NCBI GenBank assembly: GCA_028282865.1
Contig: JANQHA010000050.1
Coordinates: forward strand, 1 to 5,585
Source: Oligoflexales bacterium
GTDB taxonomy: Bacteria; Bdellovibrionota_B; Oligoflexia; Oligoflexales; CACXFL01
Direction of reading: 5' to 3'
DNA: 5,585 nucleotides
The translations under genes were made by a program, and so were the position numbers. Under the pieces are notes generated by a model. That model was given only the letters and a program-made list of their open reading frames with translations, was not told the DNA's origin and searched no databases. How positions within the stretch are numbered: position 1 is the stretch's first letter; every line of letters begins with the position of its first letter. Below, piece after piece: positions 5,585 to 5,585 of this stretch.

Positions 5585-5585
5585 T

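Noticed and set aside
1..5585. CRISPR arrays, tRNA or rRNA genes, insertion sequences, riboswitch such as an FMN element before ribE
   Set aside because: No regularly spaced repeats, no cloverleaf or rRNA motifs, no transposase-like protein or terminal repeats, and ribE follows nrdR by 2 bp so there is no leader for a riboswitch.

Overview
The window looks like a Gram-negative bacterium of the Bdellovibrionota (Bdellovibrio/Oligoflexia-type) or a relative. The main reason is the gene at 1252-2082, a clear member of the TIGR02147/DUF4423 regulator-like family, which I know mostly from Bdellovibrionota and Fibrobacterota. It is paired with an exported protein whose mature N-terminus is Gly/Asn-rich, a style I associate with predatory deltaproteobacteria-like genomes. 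This assignment rests on family recall, not on a search.

The right 40% (3265-5584, minus strand) is a compact housekeeping operon read right to left: glyA (serine hydroxymethyltransferase), nrdR (ribonucleotide-reductase repressor) and ribE (riboflavin synthase alpha chain). glyA and nrdR overlap by 4 bp, and nrdR and ribE are 2 bp apart. The gene order links one-carbon, deoxynucleotide and flavin metabolism. The rest of the usual riboflavin genes (ribD, ribBA, ribH) do not follow ribE here.

The left 60% (1-3257) is accessory-looking and visibly more AT-rich. It has two plus-strand genes, the TIGR02147 protein and a 392-residue exported protein, overlapping in an ATGA and so probably translated together. 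Facing away from them are two minus-strand genes for exported proteins of unknown function: a 263-residue protein with six cysteines in its mature part, and a further protein that runs off the left edge (1-169). A strong hairpin separates those two.

The 189-bp divergent spacer (1063-1251) holds a near-perfect 9-bp-arm inverted repeat that carries a TTGACA -35 hexamer for the TIGR02147 gene. It is the best operator candidate in the window. My reading is that the left part is a small regulated module in which one DNA-binding-type protein governs its own operon, and perhaps the divergent gene, and in which the outputs are exported proteins of unknown function. The exported-protein operon and the housekeeping operon converge with only 7 bp between stop codons.
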